Below, piece after piece: positions 12,465-25,204 of a DNA stretch of 64,000 nt (the stretch's first letter is position 1; each line of letters begins with the position of its first letter). The stretch comes from Acephala macrosclerotiorum (Eukaryota > Ascomycota > Leotiomycetes > Helotiales > Mollisiaceae). The DNA lies in NCBI GenBank assembly GCA_014904845.1, contig MU119332.1, positions 1 through 64,000 of the forward strand, in the 5' to 3' direction. Position numbers and translations under genes: made by a program. Under the pieces are notes generated by a model. It ran no database searches. It was given only the letters and a program-made list of their open reading frames with translations, and was not told the origin of the DNA.

Positions 12465-14596
12465 TCAACCACTGATGCCAAATCCGAACCACATGGAATC
12501 TTTCGGCGCAGCGCCTTTTTCGAGGTCTTCCACTGGCGATTCGCACAGTTTCTGGTTCTCTTCTGGAATCGTCCAATCTGCCAATTGATCGACGCGGGAA
12601 ATAAACTGCATTACCAATCCAGCTTCGGAATGCCATGCCATGTGGCAGTGGAAAGCCCAAACTCCTGGATTGTCTGCAATGAATCGCAACGCAAGCCAGC
12701 CAAAGCCTTCAGCGGTAGCGACGTCTCGTCGGATCAAGTTGCCAAGGACTCCATGATGACCCTCGAGCACACCCTTACCCTCTGGACTCAATCCGAGCTT
12801 GTCGTAACCTGGAAACATACCGTGACCTTGTCCAAGAACCCAGAATTTATGGCCGTGGAGATGCATTGGGTGGTTGCCTTCATCGAAGTTCTGAATGATG
12901 AGGTCAACGACCTTAATGCCCGAATGCTGAATAACGAAGTCGTTCTTCTGGTCATAGCAAGCAGAGTTGACTCCATCAGTGCTTCGTGTGGCGTCAAAGG
13001 TCTCGTTGTGACTAGTTAGTCCATCGACGGTGCGGTGAAGTGTTGGTTGTTGTAAATTTGGGCGGAAGGTTGAGGTGTTGAAGAAACCTCTTTCGAGCCT
13101 CCAGTCCCCAATCTCCAGGTTCGACCTGAGATAGTAGCTATGATCCGCGACCACTGGAGCAGGGTCAAATGCTGCAGGGACATAGGTGGTTGTGTTCATG
13201 TCCTTACACTGAACCTCCATGCTTTCACTCCAAGCTGTTGAAGTAGGTCGAGAAGTCAAGCCCTTTGCAGAATTAGTTCTAGAGGTGTAGCGGAGGATTG
13301 CCTTGACCTCATCGGCGCCATGGCCAGGTAGATTTGGATTTTTCCAGCAATGTGTAACCATTCTAGCACGAAGCCAGAAGGAGTCCGCGTTGGCCGAATC
13401 AGCATAAACGATGGCGCTGTATCTCTGTGCGGGACTGATCATCATTCTGCTGTCATAAGTGGGCAGAAGGTCGGTGCCATCGGCTTCCGTGATTGCCATC
13501 TGATGTTCGTCTATCGAGACTTGGAACCACGCGAATGCTCCAACGTTGATGAATCTGAGACGGTGATAGGCATTTGCCGCCATGTCGAATGATGGGATAA
13601 CAGCAGTGCTATTGTCGCACATACGATTTGGAAGGACGGAGCAGTCTCGCTTGTTCAGACCGTTGATCAGGGCGCCGTTGGGAATGGGAGATGCTTCGTT
13701 TCCTGGCTCGAGAGATGTTACCAGTAGACCGCTGCTGAGGTCGTGGTAATAATCCTGCAGCATAACAACTCGATCGGAGACATAGGATATCTGTTGCAAA
13801 TTCTTCTCATCGCGGCCGTGAATGACGAGGGGTCCATATAATCCATCAGACATTTGAACAGCTTGATGTCCGTGGTAATAATATGTGCCGGACTGCCCAG
13901 ACACCGTAAACTCGTATCTGAATTTCTTTCCTGGGGAAATAGGGCATTGTGTGATGCCAGACGTGCCGTCCATGTGGTTGGTACCGTTCTGATATAAACC
14001 ATGGAAGTGTATAGCTGTCGCATTGACACTCTGGTTGTCCACATCAATCACAATCGTGTCGCCCTCGTTGCATTCAATCATCGGGCCAGGAAATTGTCCT
14101 ATAATAATGTTAGACACTGCATTCCTAGAATTTGATTTGACTTCATACCATTGATTGTGATCATCTCTCGGAACACTCCATCTGGGTTGCCCACAATATC
14201 CACAACTGTCCATTTGTATTCTCGAACCTGAGGAGCGGCATTGAAATTCCACGAATGGTCCAAGACGTAATCGCTAGCAGGTCTGCGAAAGCTTCCAATA
14301 CCAACAGGCTCTTCAATGTTCGTCCTATCCCCGACGATCACAAATTTGGTGAACAAGACCAGTCCAAGGAAGACCAACACGGCGGCAATTATGGAGCCAG
14401 CAATGGCCCATCCGGTCCGCAGATGCCATTCGACCTTGTATTCAATGTCTGCTGCAGCCTCGGCATCTTCTCCAGGCAAAAGCCGCTCTTCTTGATCTTG
14501 GCCGTAGTCGTCGTCCCGCTCTTGCATTTCCACATTATCGACGCTCCGACTGTCCCTCGGAGACAGCTCGTCCTTGTACTCTTTGTATGCCGCCAT
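12465..14596 (-). CDS. Membrane-anchored multicopper oxidase (laccase/ferroxidase-like)
   Basis: Two exons (14596-14149, 14098-12465) encode 693 residues; the 50-bp intron splits the Gly codon before QFPGPM. The first 60 residues are polar and acidic, followed by one membrane segment (about 61-88) and a long outer part, so this is a type II membrane protein rather than a secreted laccase. All four copper motifs are present: HFHGLY, YYHGH, HPMHLHGH and HCHMAWH. The axial type-1 position, ten residues after the Cys, is Leu, as in higher-potential fungal enzymes. The family oxidises phenols or Fe(II) with reduction of O2 to water. The substrate here cannot be told from sequence. No iron permease gene lies next to it, which argues weakly against a Fet3-type iron-uptake pair. 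Confidence 0.9.
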
Positions 14597-15860
14597 CGTT
14601 GTCGAGGAAGATAGGTAGGATCGTTCTGCTGGAAATGGGATGACTTTGTACCAGGCACGATTGTTTCAAGGCTCCATCCTGGTGATCCTTGAAACAAATC
14701 CAGCTCCAAACGAACGAAGATGGCCTGATTCCTCGACACCAGCAACGGTGGATAAAAGAAAGAGTCGATCCGTAGTGTGAAGAAGGATGTTTGGTCGTGG
14801 AAGCTTCAGTAATATCCAAATCGCCTGGCGGGGGTCAGCCGGAGATGGAACCTATCGCGGCAAAATCAGCCGGCTGCAACTTGGTGCAACTTTTGCCTTC
14901 GATCTCCAGAAGCTTGAAAGAATAATGGTCTCGGTGCCAGACCGGCCGACGAGTAGCGAAATTCGTTGAAGGATTCCATCGGAAGCACATGTCCAGGCGA
15001 CCCTTGACGATGCAGTTGCAGTCGAAGAGGCCTTCGTATCGCAGCTCGCCGTGCCTTTTTCACAATGTCTCAGCCTCCCAATCAAAGGCGCTCGTTACCC
15101 CACGGGACTGTCTGCCGTACCTGCGCCTTCCCTATATAGTTAGCTTCCGCGGATCGCCGCAATGCTTGCTTACGCCGCTTCGATAATCTGCAAAGCTTCA
15201 ACCTAAAGAAGAGAGGCTACTGCATCGAACATGGAAAGATGCATTGAGAGAACACTCTCTACCAATGAACGTACACACGATTTAGATGTGCCTGCACTCG
15301 CGTCGAGCATCACTCGGCTATGAACAAGACAAAGTAACCTACAATGCAGGGAATCCACAGGCCGGACCCTGCAAAACTTGAAGAATGGGATGAATTGGTC
15401 AGCCTCGTCCGCCCTCGTCCGCCCTCGTGCTCCTCGTGCGTGCAGTCTGTGGCCAAGAAACAAAGTTACCATGGATAACTCGGATCGCTGCTCAAATCTA
15501 GAGAAGCCCTTCGAGCTCCACTGGGACGGAATAACTCGAAATCCCCAGCCGTGCAAATCAAATTCTGCTGTGTGGGGCGTGTCATCACAGCTTTCTAGAC
15601 GGTGCCTCCGACGTTGCAGTCCCAGCCAGCATCCTAGAAGTTGGAAAAGCTTCAATGCCAAGAGAAACAAGCTGTCATAGTACGATCCTACCTGAACGAG
15701 CTTCCCATTCCTGCTAGTCGCGGGCCCGGGTCCAGAGTCCAGGTAACCAATTCCCAGGCGCGGCCCCAGGAGTACAAGTACCCTGACGATCCCCAATTGA
15801 TTTCCTGTTCCTCTCTCTCCTCTCCAGCCTCGTCAATCCACGCATTCTCGCAAGTTCACA
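14597..15860. other. Divergent promoter region, oxidase and acid phosphatase
   Basis: The oxidase (leftward) and the acid phosphatase (rightward) start on either side of this 1.26-kb stretch, so it must hold both promoters. A small imperfect repeat of CCGCCCTCGT occurs near 15407-15430. A leftward open frame of 197 codons covers much of the right half, but it has no recognisable domain and lies antisense over the phosphatase leader. Confidence 0.5.
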
Positions 15861-17130
15861 ATGCGTTTCTCTACCTCCATCGCCGTCGCCTCTTTGGCAT
15901 CGGCTGCCCTGGCTGCACCAGCTTCGCCAACGGCCACCGATGTTACTGACGTCTACGCTGCCCAAGCGACTGCTTTGACTGAGAGCCCAACCAGCAATGT
16001 CAAGGGCAAAGCTTTCGACCGTTATGTCTCAATCTGGTTCGAGAACACGGATTATGACTTGGCTGCGGCTGATCGTGAGTGCTGTCTGCAATTGGACCCG
16101 TTTCTGTCTAACATGATAATTAGCCAACTTCCAATTCTTCGCGAAGAAGGGCATCACACTTTCCCAGAACTATGCCGTCACCCACCCCTCCGAGCCAAAC
16201 TACATGGCCGCTGTAGGAGGAGATTACTTCGGATTGGACGGTGACCCATTCACAGCCGTTCCCCAGAACGTCTCTTCAGTCGTTGACCTCCTCGAGAACA
16301 AGGGAATCAGCTGGGGTCTGTACCAAGAAGATATGCCATACTCTGGCTTCGAGGGGTTCGCCTGGGTCAACCAAAAGAACGGAGCAAATGACTACGTCCG
16401 AAAGCACAACCCAGCCATTCTTTACAACTCCGTCGTCAATAGCGCCGACCGCGCCGCCAAGGTCAAGAACACCACCATGTTCTTCGAGGACCTCAAGGCA
16501 AACAAGCTCCCGCAATGGATGTTCGTCACCCCTAACATGACCTCCGACGGCCATGATACTTCCGTCACCACCGCCGGTGTCTGGCTGAGAACTTTCCTCG
16601 AGCCCCTCCTCACCGACCCTAACTTTATGCAAAACACCCTTGTTCTTATCACTTTCGACGAGAACGAGACCTACACCATCCAAAATCGCGTCTTCTCCAT
16701 CCTCCTCGGCGACTCCGTCGACTCTTCTCTCATCGGCACAACAGACTCCAACTACTACAACCATTATTCCGAGATCTCCACCGTCGAAGCAAACTGGGAC
16801 CTCTTCACCCTTGGCCGCTGGGACGTTGGCGCGAATGTCTTCAAGAATGTTGCTGCTAAGACTGGAGATGCTGATCGTACCTGGTACGCACCGAACTCCA
16901 ACGGAGTCCCATTCTCCGACTACTACTTCAACTCTTCGTATCCTGGTATCTTCAACAGCGAGACGTGGGCTCCTCAGCCAGTTCCTGATTGTCATTCGAG
17001 AAGAGACGGACGTACTACGCTGCCTTCAATCAAGGCTCAGTGGATTAGCCAGCAAGACAAGAACTATTACCATGGCCAACTTGAGATCCCTGACGGAGCT
17101 CACCCGCCCGTTTATCCTTACACTTACTGA
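15861..17130 (+). CDS. Secreted acid phosphatase (phosphoesterase family)
   Basis: Two exons (15861-16074, 16124-17130) encode 406 residues. The 49-bp intron has a GTGAGT donor and a CTAAC branch site. A signal peptide covers about residues 1-19 (MRFSTSIAVASLASAALAA). The phosphoesterase-family signatures are visible: VSIWFENTDYD near the start of the domain, AVTHPSEPNYMAAVGGDY, and ITFDENETY in the second half. This matches the fungal phosphate-repressible acid phosphatase / phospholipase C-like group, which releases phosphate from esters outside the cell. Several N-x-S/T sites fit secretion. Length is normal for the family. Confidence 0.9.
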
Positions 17131-18229
17131 GTGTGGGGTATAGGGATCATGATAATGATAGATGAAAAGTGGTATGTGGAGGAAAAGTAATTCTAGTACA
17201 TAATTGCAAAATCATAATGTCTGAGCTTCAGTTACAGATTCAATTGTTCCATTCTCACTACAAAGTCATTATTCTCTTTCAATCATCGTAAATGCTTACC
17301 CATCAAGTTACCACCACGGACAATTGTTCCAAGTGGGTCTGCCAAAGACAATTGGAGAGCAAGTTGAAAAGGTACAAAATTTTAGGCAGATCATACACCG
17401 CATCAATGGTATTCAGATCAACAAACGACGGAAATTTCCTTCAAAGAAACAGCAAGCTACGTCTCGTAAGATTCCAACATACAAAGACAACCTTAGCTTG
17501 GAATGCAAGGCGCCTCGCATGCAAGCCACGTTTGCCGCGTGCCATCGTCGGTGGCACCTCAGTTGCTTATCTCTTTGCACGAAATCAATCTACCCTTAAG
17601 ACACATGCAAGCCAAGCTTATCGAATCCATCAATCCATTTCAGAGACAAATGGCGGTTGGTCGAATGATAGGCGGTCAAAGTACTATTGTATATTCGTTC
17701 CACCAAGCTCGGTCGTCCTTTACTGCATGCTTAACAAGCTCGAAATATGGCCGACCCTGTACCACAGGAACATCATAGCAGGCTAAAATTCAAGAAGATG
17801 ACCTCTCATTGGCATTTCGAGACCGAAGCTAGTTCCATGGGTCGTGAGGCTCGGGTTCGTGAAAAGTTCCCAATTAGGAAATCAAAGCCACATGTTGTCA
17901 TCACTTCCCCTGAATACATTGGGGGCCGTGAGGTTCTTTCATGATTCATGATTGGCAAGGAATATGGTTGTAGGAGTGGAAGAGAATATCCGTGACTTGA
18001 CATTACTGTGGGAACAGGCTGCAGCTGAACTTGAAGTTACATGTAGGATAATGAGGTATATGAGACCTGGAAGGCCTGCCTGCAGCCTGGTCAAAGCAAT
18101 ATATCTTTCAATGACCCACTCCTTCTTTGGTTCCAACTTTTATCACGTCGTTATTTCTTCTTCTCATACGTTTAGAAGATATCACCTCATTTGGCCCTGG
18201 TCCCAAGCATTCATCATATCTGGAGTCAA
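17131..18229. other. Intergenic, no supported gene
   Basis: This is the 3' flank of the acid phosphatase gene, leading into the decayed LtrA-like gene. The frames are short and overlapping and none has a recognisable product. The true 5' end of the decayed gene may reach into this stretch. Confidence 0.4.
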
Positions 18230-19913
18230 TCACCTTTTTCTTCGCCGTCACATCGACTCGGTAAGTCCTGCAAGAAACGGTGGTGGATCTCTTACACCTT
18301 TGAACAACACGCCTACTGGATATCAGCCAAAGCAGGCGACTCTTACATTCGAGGAAGAGCCAGTCATCATGCCCTGCAACACAAGTCCTACATCGACAAC
18401 ATGGACAGCCGACATATCCAACATCACGAAACTCCGTAGTATGTGTTCAAGAGACACAAGCTACCCTAGAGCTATACCGAAGACATTTTGCATGATATGA
18501 ATGGACATGGACTTGAGATGCGAATCACCAACGATTTGGACCGCGTTGGGCATGCTGGACATCCCACTCACAGCACGCAGTTGCTCTACAACAGCACAGA
18601 GCCAAGGAGAAAGGCTAGAACCCAGTCACTCATATCAGCCTACCCACTAACCAATTCAGAACGGTTCAATCTCTTCATCGACCTTATCTGGACTGGCATC
18701 GTCAGCAACATATCGGAAATCTTGGTTAGGAAAGCATTTGAAACTGCGCCTGGAAGCTGGATTTTGAGCTACCTTTGGTATCTAATACTTTTCTTAACAG
18801 CTTGGAAGATGTAGAATGATGTACGAGAGGTACGTGTTTTAACCGATTTTACTTGCTATGTCTTTGCTGACATCTTGCAGTTTCTTGATGATTTATTCAA
18901 TAAGAATTTTTTTACAAAATTGGTTCATTGTCTGGATTCTCGTTCTTGGTCTTCTTTTCGGCAACAATATGAGCTATTTTAGTGGGCGTGGGAGAAGTAA
19001 TATCGTCGTTTGGATATGTGAGTTTCAACGAAGATGCTTTGAAACCATGTGGAGCTAATTGTGTCTAGATCTTGCTTCGAAAGGCTCTTTTATCAGCATT
19101 CGCATTTTCTACTGCATCTTTCTCCCAGAACTTTGACATGAGCCCAAAATTGCCGCTATGATGATCGTTCTTCCTGCCGGATTGTCGATCTGGTTACCAT
19201 AGCCTCGAAAAGCAGCTTTAATCCTCCCAGCTATTACTTTAGAGGGTCTTCATCGAAACATCCTCTCGATTCCCATCGTGCAACATCTTCTCGGTTTCAT
19301 CCCACTGAATCTCGTGCTCTATCATGCTCTCTACTGGCTTCTATTCGCTGGCCATCATAGCCGTTTGTTCATCCCGGCTGTACATCTAATTCGTTATAAA
19401 GCCGTTTTATTCAAGTTGTAAGTGCTTCTCAACTAACACTTCTATCTAACCACCAAACTCAAGACAGAGAATACTTACTGAAATGAAATGCGGATTATAC
19501 GTAATCCTCTTCGGCTCTCCTCTTTTCCTCGACTCCAGCCTCGGCTTCATAATCAAGGGCTCCACTCCCCTCCCTTCAACAGATCCCGACATCGAAACTA
19601 CACCCTCCTCCTCCTTCGAAGTCACATTCAGCCTCCACCAAGCCCACTAAAAGCTTCCAAATCCCTCACCGCAATCCTCATATCCATGACCTTAACAACT
19701 CTCCTCAACAAATCTTTCGACAGACCCGGCTCTCATTTAGTCAGTAATCGATATTTGAGGATAGGCATGCGTGCTGTTATTATATTAGTAGTTTTGTGTC
19801 TGCTGGTTAAGAGGGAGATGAGACATGGTGTTTCTGTGGGTGTAGTGGTGTTTGTGTTTCAGGTGACGGTTTGGTGGGAATTTATTGCGGCGTTGGAGAG
19901 TGGTGAGAGGTAG
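18230..19913 (+). pseudogene. Decayed low-temperature-requirement A (LtrA)-like membrane protein
   Basis: Read rightward, the sequence keeps the landmarks of the fungal LtrA-like family: DLDRVGHAGHPTHSTQLLY near 18540-18595, then ERFNLFIDLIWTGIVSNISE, later GLLFGNNMSYF, and a C-terminal FDRPGSHLVSNRYLRI. The frame is broken by TAG at 18437, TAG at 18467, TAG at 18812 (a Trp is expected after AWKM), TGA at 19133 and TAG at 19200. The frame also changes near 18905 and near 19640. Remnant introns with good donors can be seen at about 18830, 19018 and 19418. The 5' end is not defined. Intact members are multi-pass membrane proteins of unknown function. With five stops and at least two shifts this copy cannot make the protein. 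Confidence 0.8.
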
Positions 19914-20461
19914 ATAGGGTGGGAGGGTAGGGGATTGGGGGACAGGTGTAAGATCCGAGTTTCCTGAGGTTCTGCGTCTGTGTCAATGTAGTGTACTGTC
20001 TCTCCTTGAAGCTGATGACGAGCGTCCTGAGAACCGACCTCCTGGCGACAGCGGAAGGCCGTCAAATCCTGAGTGCAGAAGAGCGTATTCGAAAACATTC
20101 TGAAATGTGACGGTAATAGCAATGCATCCTTCGCAAGGAGATTCAACCTATAGGCTAAAGACGTCATCATCATAAATGCTCGTAGGAGTGCAGGAATGTA
20201 CATATAAGGCAGAGAAATCCATGTGATTCATTTGATCCCCATTCGTGGTGAGAAGAAATATGCTTTCCAACAACAAACTCAACTTATCTGATCTCGAAAT
20301 TAGAGTTCAAAAGCTTCTGAAAAATTAAGTGGTATAACTGAATTCACCCAAGTAAAAGAACAATAGCTAAGATAAAATATAATTATGTTCATGAATCCCA
20401 GATTCCTGACAAAGACCAGCCCCGCCAAGCCTCTTAATCCTTATATCTTTCCCCCATAACC
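19914..20461. other. Intergenic, convergent 3' ends
   Basis: This spacer lies between the end of the decayed LtrA-like gene and the end of the SUR7/PalI-like gene on the other strand. Nothing recognisable is seen beyond AT-rich 3' flanks. Confidence 0.5.
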
Positions 20462-21957
20462 CTAATTCCAATGCTTGATATCAAAGGTACCCGTCCTCTC
20501 AGTATCATAGCCCATTACCTCCGTCACCTTCAAATCGCTCAACACTTCTGCCTTGATGTGTTTGTAACCCGCACTCATCTGCTCTGGTGTCCTCATCCTC
20601 GCCTTAAACGATTTCATCCTGAATTTCACAAACCAAGTTGTCATCCAATACCCATTCGCCATCTGAGCGGCGATATATCCAAACCATATCAAAGCAAGGA
20701 ACTTCCCACCCACCGTAGCCCTCAGCCCAAGGACATCGCTGAAACTGTTGATAGACGTGCTTACGCTGATAGCGATAGTTGTCGATGTTATAGCAGCCAT
20801 TTGGAGTAATTGTGTGCTGAGTGTTGTTACTCCCGCAGCGATGGCGTGGACTTTTCCATTGGTAGGTAGGATGAATGCTGCTACAGAGAGGATGATGGAG
20901 ATGGCGTTTCCCATGAGGGCGATGACGAAAACGGCGAGGACGATGCCAGATGCGAGGCTAATGAGGGATTTGACTTGCTTTCCGACGCCGGGGACTTTTT
21001 GTAGGGCGGGGATGGTGATATTGGTCGCTGCTACGAGGGTCGAGTCTGAGACGTTGCTGGTGAGGTTTGAGATATCTGTTTTTGATGATTGTTAGATTCT
21101 TGATACCGTGCACGTGAGTCTTGGATGACTGGAGCAGAACTTACAAGAACCGGCATCGTTGTAGCTTACACAACTTGTGATGTTGAAGGGGTCGGATGTT
21201 GTGTTTGTGGCGTTTGCGTTTAAGACGCTACCATAGCATATGCCGTTGGCATGCATGGTGTAGAATTGGTTGACACCAAGTGATTGTTTCTGAGTAGTAA
21301 CTAACAAAGATACGATATTTTGTAATGTCTCACCCATCCCGCTTGCGAAAGAGTTGAGGGCTAATTGGAAGAATGTTCCAATAAGTGAAATGGGAATCGC
21401 CGCGGGGTTGATTGGCCCCGCAGTCTGAGGGATAGCAAGAGTAGGTGCATTTGAAGTTGTTGCAGTTGAATTTGACGTAGCTGATTGTGTGAGGTTCGTG
21501 TTCGCTGAGGCCGAGAGTGATGAACTTGAGTTTGTAGAAATGGAGATCGAAGTATTGGGCGCCGCTGCACTCGGAGCGTCGGCAATTATTGATCGGCTTA
21601 AGATCAAGCTCGATAGTGCTAAATGAACGTCCCGGACAGCTCTTACAGCAGGCGTTGAAGGTGTTGCGCTCGCTGCTGGAGTAATAGGACTGAATTGTAC
21701 TAAGTTTGAACCAATAGAGGTAGTATTGAACTTTAAGAATTAGCATAAAGTTCAATGGCAAGTCCTGATATTGGGACGAATTGAAGATGCATGAGGGAAA
21801 TGTATTTTCGCAAACTTACACTTAGAAGGTAGCCATCTGGAATCGAACCTGGACGTGTACCAGATATGACTAACGCGAGAACGAGAGCAAATGCTATTAT
21901 GGAGGAGACGAAAGGGAAGACAGCCGAGGGCCGAAACCTCATCTGCGCTGCAGACAT
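20462..21957 (-). CDS. SUR7/PalI-like plasma-membrane protein
   Basis: Three exons (21957-21820, 21730-21145, 21075-20462) encode 445 residues, with introns of 89 and 69 bp and good GTAAGT donors. The layout is one membrane segment at about residues 13-35, a long Ser/Thr/Asn-rich outer loop with many N-x-S/T sites and two Cys (around GICYG and ITSCVSY), then three more membrane segments and a basic cytoplasmic tail. This four-segment shape with a paired-Cys loop is the SUR7/PalI family of eisosome and pH-signalling proteins. The loop is longer than usual. I infer a cell-cortex or stress-sensing role but cannot choose between the Sur7 and PalI/Rim9 branches. Confidence 0.75.
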
Positions 21958-23053
21958 TGTGACAAGCCGAAAAGTATACAATCGTCTGCTAGCAGGGAGT
22001 TTTTGGAAGTAAAAGTAAGAACACACATTAAGAAAGTCAGTGAGATCAGGAAAGTTTGTTCAAGATGACCAAGCTATGAGGGAGTTTGAGATCAGATATT
22101 AGATGCAACTTTACAAACACTGGATGCAGAGGCAGGCAAACAAGTTTCAGGTCGATCCCAATGCATGAGCAAATCAAAAACGGGGCATGAGTAGATCGAA
22201 ACGATCTCTCGGGTCGTATTCGCCATGAGAAACATTTCGCATCGGGTTTCCATCGTCGTGGGCATGATTTCACAAGAAATCGTATCTTGACACAGAAGGT
22301 GTTTGGTTAAGGACGTTCCGAGTCCTAGGGGCCCTGTCTCGCGTCTTCGTATTCGGTCAAGAACGGTCAGACATGTCAAAGAGTCTGTCAGATGGTAGGA
22401 TAGGATGATAGGATGAAAGTCTGTAATTGAGGTGGCAGAAGTATCAAGAAAACGAAGTTTTCGGACCCCAAGTTGCCCAGAGACAGCGCAAGCACGTGAC
22501 GATGCGATTTGCCTAGCGCGTTCCCGCACGGTCTTCCGTACGCTAGAGAGTCACGTCCATCTGTGTACCAAAAGTAGCGAGCTGTCGGCTTCATAAGTAT
22601 GGAAGTGGTCCACATTGAATGTGCCCTGGATGTTGGTGGTGACGTTTGGAGAGTGAAGGATCAATCGGATGAAGTCAGGAGGAAGGATTGTGCTAGTCCC
22701 TAAATGTTTAGACTATAGGTGCTATGCAAGGGTCTACAATTTCTCAACTTTTCAGTCTTGACTTCCTTTTTCACACACACATCTTCATGCTTCATCGATC
22801 ACAATCACTTCGTTCTTTAGCAACAGAAACATATCTCTTATTAGTTGCATCGCTGCCTGTTCATTGCCACACGTCTTTTGCGTGTGCCAATCACGAGGGC
22901 GCTAATTGGAGTCCCTGCAGCTGCAGAATCTCAGCCTCCGAGGCTCACACGCATTACTTGTTATCGCGTTCTTGTTCTTGCCCTAATTAAAATGACTGTT
23001 TTACTTTCACATCTTTAAAGTTTCAATTCGTGCTCGCAGCTAAAAGTATCAGA
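21958..23053. other. Divergent spacer without a supported gene
   Basis: This is the 5' flank of the SUR7/PalI-like gene on one side and of the HET remnant on the other. The short frames have no recognisable content. Confidence 0.45.
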
Positions 23054-25204
23054 ATGAGTGATAAATCTTCTGCTATCATTCGCGCATCGCCTCTAGAGCG
23101 ACCAGGTACGCCCAAAAGAACCCTTGAGGCCACCGAGCAGGCTATGCCCGTCAAACGCCAGCGAGGTGAGGCATCCAACAGCATCACGAGTCGTCATGAA
23201 TTGAACGATATTTGTGCTCGCTGCTCCACAATTGATTTTGATGAAATTTTCGCAACGAAAGTCTCTCAGCTCGTCTATAGCTTAGATGGGAAATTCGTTA
23301 TGACACTTGGTGCTTTAGCCCACCAGTTGAGAACCTCAACTTGTCCATTGTGCAGGATGTTTGGCTTCATGGCTCCAGGGCAATCTAGTAAAGGGGACAT
23401 TTGCCACCCACGCAAGTTTTCTGCAAATATGGCGGTTTATGCAAATGACGGGCCTATCAATACCCAGATTCGATAATACTAGCCCCTAGGACTCACCCTA
23501 TGAACCTTCGAGCTCGTTCTATCCCAAAGTACCTGAAAACGTGAGCCCATAGTTGCAGGGACTTTTGAAGGAAACTGGCTTCCTGCGTTCCAAAACCCTC
23601 GACCGAGATTCATCATTTGACTTTCAAACACGCGTCATACTGTATCCCCGGTCTTTCGATATCGATTTTCTAAGATCTTACGTTGCTTTCTGCGTTTTGA
23701 ACCATGATTCAGGTTGCAACGTACCAGCGTCGAAATTTCCATCGTCTCTTAAGTTTATCAATTACGAGACGAAGGAAATGGGATCTCTCTCTCAGCCTGA
23801 TGAACATTACATCGTTTTGTCTTATGTATGGGGTGCCTCGTCACCTAAAGACTTGGAGATCGATTTGGGAGTCCCTGGAACAATTTTTCCTAAGTGTTCG
23901 AAAACTATCGAAGATAGTATTGTTGTTATAAAGATGTTGGGGCTTCGTTACCTCTGGATTGGTAGATATTGTATCAATCAGGCGGACATAGCAGACAAAC
24001 ACGATTAGATTGTTAACATGGATGCTATCTACTTGAATGTTTACGTTACTGTCATCGCTGCTGCAGGTGATGGTCTTGAACATAGCCTTCCTGGTATCAA
24101 TGATCGACCACGCAGGCCTCAACCAAGCTGGCAAGTCGGCAAACACCACTTGGTCTCGACCTTGCCTCATGCTCAAGCATCAGTCGGTAGCTCCAAGTGG
24201 GCCTCCCGAGGCTGGAATTTCCAAGAGGGAGTATTGTCCCAACGCCGGATAATATTTACAGATCAAGTATATCTCGAATGCAACAAAATGTCCTGCGCTG
24301 AATCACTACGCCTTGAGAACGATGACGCATTTCTGATTCACATCCCGCGACCAGCCTTTCCCCTCAAATCTCTAGAACTGCATGCAGAGCAGATGATCTC
24401 CTGCATTGCAGAATTCAGTAAGCGCGAACTGTCTTTTGGAGAAGACATCTTGAATACTATCCAAGGGTGTTTTTCGGATATTCGCGAGAAGTCATCCACC
24501 CATTCGAGATCTGCTTGGTATCCCATTCCTCCTTGACGACAACGTTCCCTGGAGCACCAGCCAAAATTAATACCGCCAGCCTCTTCAAGGGCCTCACCTG
24601 GTTTCATCTCAAACCCAGCCATCGCAACCATCATTTCCCCTCCTGGACCTGGGCAGGGTTCATAGGTAAGGTGGGAGCTCACCTCTATTGCGAAGCTCAA
24701 CATTCAAAGTATATCGACGCGTCACTATCTCTACAGTTTGGAAACTACCAATCACGGCCCTTACCAGTAGCAGATGAACTCAACACTCTCCTCTCAACTT
24801 CGAACAAGCAAAAAGTCTTTCGCCAAATAACAACAATGACGATCTCCTAGTCACTATCCTACGACACCTCACCATCCATAGCTCGAACACAAGGCCACAA
24901 GCTTGGAGTCCCTCTCATAACGATCCAGATCTCCTCATATTCAAATATATTGCTGAGAATCTAACTGGATCAGAAACTCTCAGCAATCATCTCGAGACCT
25001 CTACTTGGTATCGTTCTCGGCTTTGCGAAATGGCCATATTTTCGGTATGCGGTGCCCTTAGTTGTTCAGGACCTAGGTACTCACTATGAGAGGATGGGGA
25101 TTGTGAATTGTGCGAGTCCGGAGAATGATAAAGCGCTTTATAAGTGGCGGAGTAAGGGGAGTCTGGATGGGGTTGCTGAGAGGAGGACTGTGAGGTTGGG
25201 ATAG
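23054..25204 (+). pseudogene. Decayed HET-domain (heterokaryon incompatibility) gene
   Basis: The start (MSDKSSAIIRA) and the end (a frame closing in WRSKGSLDGVAERRTVRLG) can both be recognised, and the HET core lies between them: HYIVLSYVWGA, LRYLWIGRYCINQ, SRGWNFQEGVLSQRRIIFTD. The frame is broken after NTQIR by TAA at 23474 and by TAG at 24006, just after DIADKHD. The frame also jumps at least twice between 24460 and 24600, where GIPFLLDDNVPW and FPSWTWAGF lie in different frames. In the core, Gly replaces the usual Asp or Asn in LWIxRYC. Intact family members trigger cell death on non-self recognition in fungi. This copy looks inactive, although introns could explain one of the frame changes. 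Confidence 0.8.

Noticed and set aside
15203..15796. 197-codon leftward frame upstream of the acid phosphatase
   Set aside because: It has no domain and a shadow-like composition, and it lies in the shared promoter region.
16276..16995. 240-codon open frame antisense to the acid phosphatase
   Set aside because: It is a shadow of the codon-biased phosphatase exon on the other strand, with a Val/Asp/Gly-rich composition and no domain.
4659..17130. A secondary-metabolite cluster around the regulator and oxidase
   Set aside because: No polyketide synthase, NRPS, terpene synthase, P450 or transporter gene is present between 4659 and 17130.
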